In this document: piece by piece, positions 60,832 to 64,000 of the stretch | Layout: every line of letters begins with the position of its first letter | How positions within the stretch are numbered: the stretch's first letter is position 1 | Origin: Streptomyces fradiae | Lineage (GTDB): Bacteria; Actinomycetota; Actinomycetes; Streptomycetales; Streptomycetaceae | NCBI RefSeq assembly: GCF_041270065.1 | Contig: NZ_CP065958.1 | Span: 7,688,001 to 7,752,000, forward strand | Direction: 5' to 3' | DNA length: 64,000 nt | The notes under the pieces: model-generated | The model's database searches: none | Seen by the model: the letters and a program-made list of their open reading frames with translations, nothing else | Told to the model about the DNA's origin: nothing | Translations under genes and position numbers: made by a program

Positions 60832-61214
60832 TACACCCGGAGCCGCCCCGGCTGAGCCGCGGCCTGCGGCCCCGGCGGCGGAGCGGCCGGCGGCGACGGG
60901 CACAGCACGTCGTCGAGGCCGGCGAGCCGCACCAGGCGCAGGATCATCGGCTGGTCGCAGACGAGCCGCCAGGCCGCGCCCCGCTCCCGGACCCGCTGCG
61001 CGCAGCGCACCAGGAGCCCGAGCCCCGACGCGTCGCAGAACGTGACGTGGCGCAGATCGACGGTGAGTGCGGACGCCTCGCGCGCCAGCACGTCGAGTTC
61101 GGGCCGGACGCGCTGCACCAGCACCAGGTCGAGCTCTCCGTACAGCTCGGCCGTGGTCAGGCCCTCGCTCGACCGCACGGCGAGATCGGCCTCGCCGGTT
61201 CGGATCAGATGCAT
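60831..61214 (-). CDS. STAS-domain anti-sigma factor antagonist
   Basis: 127 residues. The STAS fold is seen in LTTAELYGELDLVLVQRVRPEL and the phospho-acceptor region LRHVTFCDASGLGLLVRCAQR, with DAS in place of the common DSS but with the second Ser kept. Such proteins free sigma factors when dephosphorylated, and are natural substrates for SpoIIE-type phosphatases like the two in this window. A Pro/Gln tail follows the domain. ATG 61214 was chosen; 61277 is a longer start. Confidence 0.82.
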   Translation of the reverse strand: MHLIRTGEADLAVRSSEGLTTAELYGELDLVLVQRVRPELDVLAREASALTVDLRHVTFCDASGLGLLVRCAQRVRERGAAWRLVCDQPMILRLVRLAGLDDVLCPSPPAAPPPGPQAAAQPGRLRV

Positions 61215-61370
61215 GGACACGCTCCACTGGATCGGTCCCCGTGCAACGAGGTTCCCGGCACGTCCGGAGGCAGACACGTTTCTCCATGTCCGCCATCACC
61301 TGAAGAGGTGAAAACCTCCCTTTCCCGCCCGCGCACCCGCGCCGGCTGCTCGCTCACCGCTTCGGCCCGC

Positions 61371-62297
61371 TCACCGTTTCGGCGCCGGCGGCACCACAGC
61401 GACCGGGCAGTGGGCGTGATGCAGCACGGCGTGCGCGACCGAGCCCATCAGCAGCGTCTCGATCCGGTGCCGGCGGTGCCGACCCACCACCACGAGCCCC
61501 GCCTCCAGGGAGTCCTCGACCAGTCGCCCGGCCGGATCGGCGGGCGTGACCGTCGGAATCACCTCGACCTCCGGACGGCGCTCGGTGAACGGCAGCAGCC
61601 GCTCCCCCTGCCGCCGGGAAGTGCTCTCCACCAGATCCGGGGTCTCGTCCGGCATCGGCGGCGGCACCTGGAGCGCGGGCGCCGGCGCGCCGATGAGCAG
61701 CGCCGGGGACGGCGGCACCGGATACGCGGTCACCACCTCCAGCGGCACCCCGCGCCGCTCCGCCGCCTCGAACGCGAACTCCACGACCTCGTCGGCGGTC
61801 TCGTCGGTCTCCAGGCCGAGCAGCACCCGCCCCGCCGCCGCCCCGCTCTCCAGGGACGCGGCCCGCGCCTCGTGCGGCACCACGACCACCGGGCAGGGCG
61901 CCGCCGCGGCGAGCGACCGGCTGTTCGAGCCCAGGAGCAGGCTCTTGAAGCCGCCGCGCCCCCGCGACCCGACGACGAGCAGCCGGGCCCGCTCGGCCGC
62001 CTCCACCAGGGCGTCCACGACGGAGCCGTCCAGTGAGGCGTACCCCACCTCAAGCCCCTCGGCCCGCGGCCCGACCTCGGCGGCCAGTGCGTCCACGACC
62101 GTGTCGGGCAGCTCCGGCGACGGGCCGAGCGAGGCGATCCGGGCGCTCCCCAGCTGCAGCGCCTCCGAGCGCACATGCGCGACGGTCAGCGGGGCGGACA
62201 GGCTCCGCGCCTCCTGCAACGCCCACTCCAGGGCCCGCAGACTGTGCTCGGAACCGTCGACCCCCACGACCACAGGCGAATTCTCACTCGTACTCAT
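61371..62297 (-). CDS. tandem universal stress protein
   Basis: 308 residues with two USP domains. Domain 1 has VVVGVDGSEHSLRALEWALQ and an ATP-binding GSRGRGGFKSLLLGSNSRSL. Domain 2 has VLLGLETDETADEVVEFAFE and a weaker GRHRRHRIETLLMGSVAHAV. USPs bind ATP or AMP and help survival under stress. ATG 62297 was chosen over an upstream GTG at 62306. No partner gene is adjacent. Confidence 0.92.
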   Translation of the reverse strand: MSTSENSPVVVGVDGSEHSLRALEWALQEARSLSAPLTVAHVRSEALQLGSARIASLGPSPELPDTVVDALAAEVGPRAEGLEVGYASLDGSVVDALVEAAERARLLVVGSRGRGGFKSLLLGSNSRSLAAAAPCPVVVVPHEARAASLESGAAAGRVLLGLETDETADEVVEFAFEAAERRGVPLEVVTAYPVPPSPALLIGAPAPALQVPPPMPDETPDLVESTSRRQGERLLPFTERRPEVEVIPTVTPADPAGRLVEDSLEAGLVVVGRHRRHRIETLLMGSVAHAVLHHAHCPVAVVPPAPKR

Positions 62298-62438
62298 GTC
62301 GTGCACTCATATCGGGATCATTCACCTCGATACGGGTGCCACGCCGAAGCCCGTACGGGAGCCCCCGTACGCACCCCGATGCGCGGGCGGTACGGCAACG
62401 GGGGCGCGGGTCCGCCCTCCGCGCCCGCCGCCGTCGGC

Positions 62439-64000
62439 TCAGCCGTCCCCGCGGCGCCGTCCCCGCGCCGCCGCGACCAGTTCCGGCAGCGAGCCCAGCT
62501 TGACCCGAGGCCGGCCGGCCTCCTCGCCGCGGGCTCGTTCCGCCCGCTCGATCGCGGCGAGCCCGCGCGCGTCCACCACGTGCCGGGCCCGGCCCCGGGC
62601 GAGCCGGTCGAAGCCGCGGGCGGTGCCGGCCGGCTTCGGCAGCACGCCGGCGACGGCGTCCGCGAGCAGGGTGCCCACGGTCTCCGCCGCGCAGGTGCGG
62701 TTGGCGCCGATGCCGCCCGAGGGGCCGCGCTTGATCCAGCCGACCACGTATGTGCCGGGCCGGCCCTCGACCCGGCCGCCGGTGTGCGGCACCGTGCCGG
62801 TCGTCTCGTCGAACGGCAGGTCCGCCACCGGCAGTCCGCGGTAGCCGACCGCCCGGAGCACGAGCCCGGCCGGGATCTCCGCCCCGCCGGCCGGGCCCGC
62901 CCCGCCCGTGACCCGTACCGCTCCCTCAAGGACCTCCTCCGGCGCCGAGTGGAATCGGAACACGATGCGCCGCTCCCCGCCCGGCGGGCGCGCCCAGTCC
63001 ACCCGCTCGCGGACCGCGCCCCGCAGCAGCGCCGCCTTGTCCCGGGGCTCGGCCGCCTCGACGGCCGTCCAGACCCGCGGGTCGTGGTCGTCCACGACCA
63101 GCCGGACGCCCGGCAGCTGTCCGAGGGCGAGGAGTTCGGGCGCGGTGCACGACAGGTCCTCGGGGCCGCGCCGGGCGAGGAGCACCACCTCGCGCACGGC
63201 GGAGGCGCGCAGCGCCGCGAGCGCGTGGTCGGCGATGTCCGTGGCCGCCAGGGTCTCCGGGTCCGCGACCAGGATGCGGGCCACGTCGAGCGCGACGTTC
63301 CCGGCGCCCACCACCACGACCCGCTCGGTGCCCGACAGGTCGATCGCGTCCGGGGCGACCTCCGGGTGCGCGTTGTACCAGGCCACGAACGCGGTCGCCG
63401 AGACGCTGCCGGTGCGCTCCTCGCCGGGGATGCCGAGCCGCCGGTCGCCGGCCGCGCCGACCGCGTACACGACGGCGTCGTGGTGCGCGGCCAGTTCCTC
63501 GTGCGTGACGTCCGTACCGACCTGGACGCCCAGGTACATGCTGACCCGCGGGTGGGTGTGGAAGCGGGCGAAGGTGTCGCCGATCCGCTTGGTCGCCGGG
63601 TGGTCGGGCGCCACTCCGTAGCGCACCAGACCGCCCGCGACCGGCAGCCGGTCGATCAGCGTCACCTCGGCGCCGGTGTGCAGGAGCAGGTCCTCGGCGG
63701 CGTACATGCCGGCCGGCCCGGTGCCGACGACCGCGACCCGCAGCGGCCCGAAGTCGGACGGCAGGCTGCGCGCGAACGCCGGGGCGCCCCAGGCGTGGAA
63801 GACGGGCCCGCCCGCCGGTGCCTCGCGCGGCGCGCGGTCCTCGTAGAAGGCCGCGTTCACGGCCGCGTACGCCTCCTGCCCGGGCCGCAGCGCGTCCGCA
63901 GGGAAGATCGCGTCGACCGGGCAGGCGTCGGCGCAGGCACCGCAGTCGATGCAGGACTTCGGGTCGATGTAGAGCATCTCGGTCCGGCCGAAGTCGGGCT
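62439..64000 (-). CDS. ferredoxin plus NADP ferredoxin reductase fusion (FprB-like), start outside window
   Basis: The visible 520 residues begin inside a ferredoxin domain (PDFGRTE, then YIDPKSCIDCGACADACPVDAIFPA), whose Cys set is a 4Fe-4S motif; the frame stays open to the window edge, so the N-terminus is cut off. The reductase domain follows, with FAD loop VAVVGTGPAGMYAAEDLL, NADP loop VVVVGAGNVALDVARIL and a final GWIKRGPSGGIGANRTCAAETV. This is the adrenodoxin-reductase-like fold found in mycobacterial FprB. It passes electrons between NADPH and ferredoxins or P450s. Confidence 0.9.
   Translation of the reverse strand, partial: PDFGRTEMLYIDPKSCIDCGACADACPVDAIFPADALRPGQEAYAAVNAAFYEDRAPREAPAGGPVFHAWGAPAFARSLPSDFGPLRVAVVGTGPAGMYAAEDLLLHTGAEVTLIDRLPVAGGLVRYGVAPDHPATKRIGDTFARFHTHPRVSMYLGVQVGTDVTHEELAAHHDAVVYAVGAAGDRRLGIPGEERTGSVSATAFVAWYNAHPEVAPDAIDLSGTERVVVVGAGNVALDVARILVADPETLAATDIADHALAALRASAVREVVLLARRGPEDLSCTAPELLALGQLPGVRLVVDDHDPRVWTAVEAAEPRDKAALLRGAVRERVDWARPPGGERRIVFRFHSAPEEVLEGAVRVTGGAGPAGGAEIPAGLVLRAVGYRGLPVADLPFDETTGTVPHTGGRVEGRPGTYVVGWIKRGPSGGIGANRTCAAETVGTLLADAVAGVLPKPAGTARGFDRLARGRARHVVDARGLAAIERAERARGEEAGRPRVKLGSLPELVAAARGRRRGDG

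Overview
The window is very GC-rich DNA with short gaps, frequent GTG starts, start/stop overlaps of the GTGA or ATGA type, twin-arginine and lipoprotein exports, SpoIIE-type phosphatases, HxlR and IclR regulators and a secreted cholesterol oxidase. All of this points to a Streptomyces or close actinobacterial chromosome. No rRNA, tRNA, CRISPR array, integrase or phage structural gene was seen. About 60 genes or gene remnants can be supported. Both ends cut a gene: a CocE-type hydrolase on the left and a ferredoxin/NADP reductase on the right.

Layout, left to right. 1-7 kb: hydrolase, nucleosidase, a coupled MoxR ATPase/vWA pair, a SpoIIE-type phosphatase and a small luciferase-family protein. 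7-14.5 kb: thioesterase and HxlR regulator facing away from each other, a BrkB-like membrane protein, an ABC exporter pair, a NUDIX hydrolase, secreted proteins, a cyclophilin, a hydrolase and type B ribosomal protein L31. 14.5-25 kb: a large PAS/GAF/SpoIIE phosphatase, a hydrolase, a remnant ORF, a secreted S53 protease facing a Tat-exported cholesterol oxidase across a palindrome-rich promoter region, an AhpD-like protein and a dehydrogenase. 25-38 kb: an unrecognised 663-residue protein carrying an in-frame MITE-like insertion, a GNAT enzyme, an L,D-transpeptidase-like lipoprotein, an IclR regulator, type II NADH dehydrogenase, an FMN reductase, Tat-exported phospholipase C with a PHO-box-like site, and a prolyl oligopeptidase.

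38-48 kb: a cytosine-deaminase-like amidohydrolase behind a large operator, then a T4-like RNA-repair pair (Rnl1-type RNA ligase plus polynucleotide kinase-phosphatase), a radical SAM protein with an unusual cysteine spacing, a membrane Ser/Thr kinase, a DUF1275 protein, an AhpD/pirin divergent pair and a deoxynucleoside kinase. 48-56.5 kb: a DUF5685 protein with a cysteine-rich tail, then the most unusual region. A TPR-CHAT caspase-like protein and a companion TPR protein face away from a small cysteine-motif protein and a membrane protein. This set abuts a truncated DUF2975 gene and a decayed-looking HTH gene, which suggests insertion of an accessory module. 56.5-64 kb: lipB, GNAT enzymes, a PfkB kinase behind a MalR-like operator, RNase HI, a STAS protein, a universal stress protein and ferredoxin reductase.

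Functional themes are stress signalling (two SpoIIE phosphatases, a STAS protein, a Ser/Thr kinase, a USP), secreted lipid and protein degradation (cholesterol oxidase, phospholipase C, S53 protease, S9 peptidase), nucleic-acid repair and a candidate conflict/defence module. Gene calls come from translated motifs read by eye. Promoter, operator and terminator calls are inspection-level predictions.
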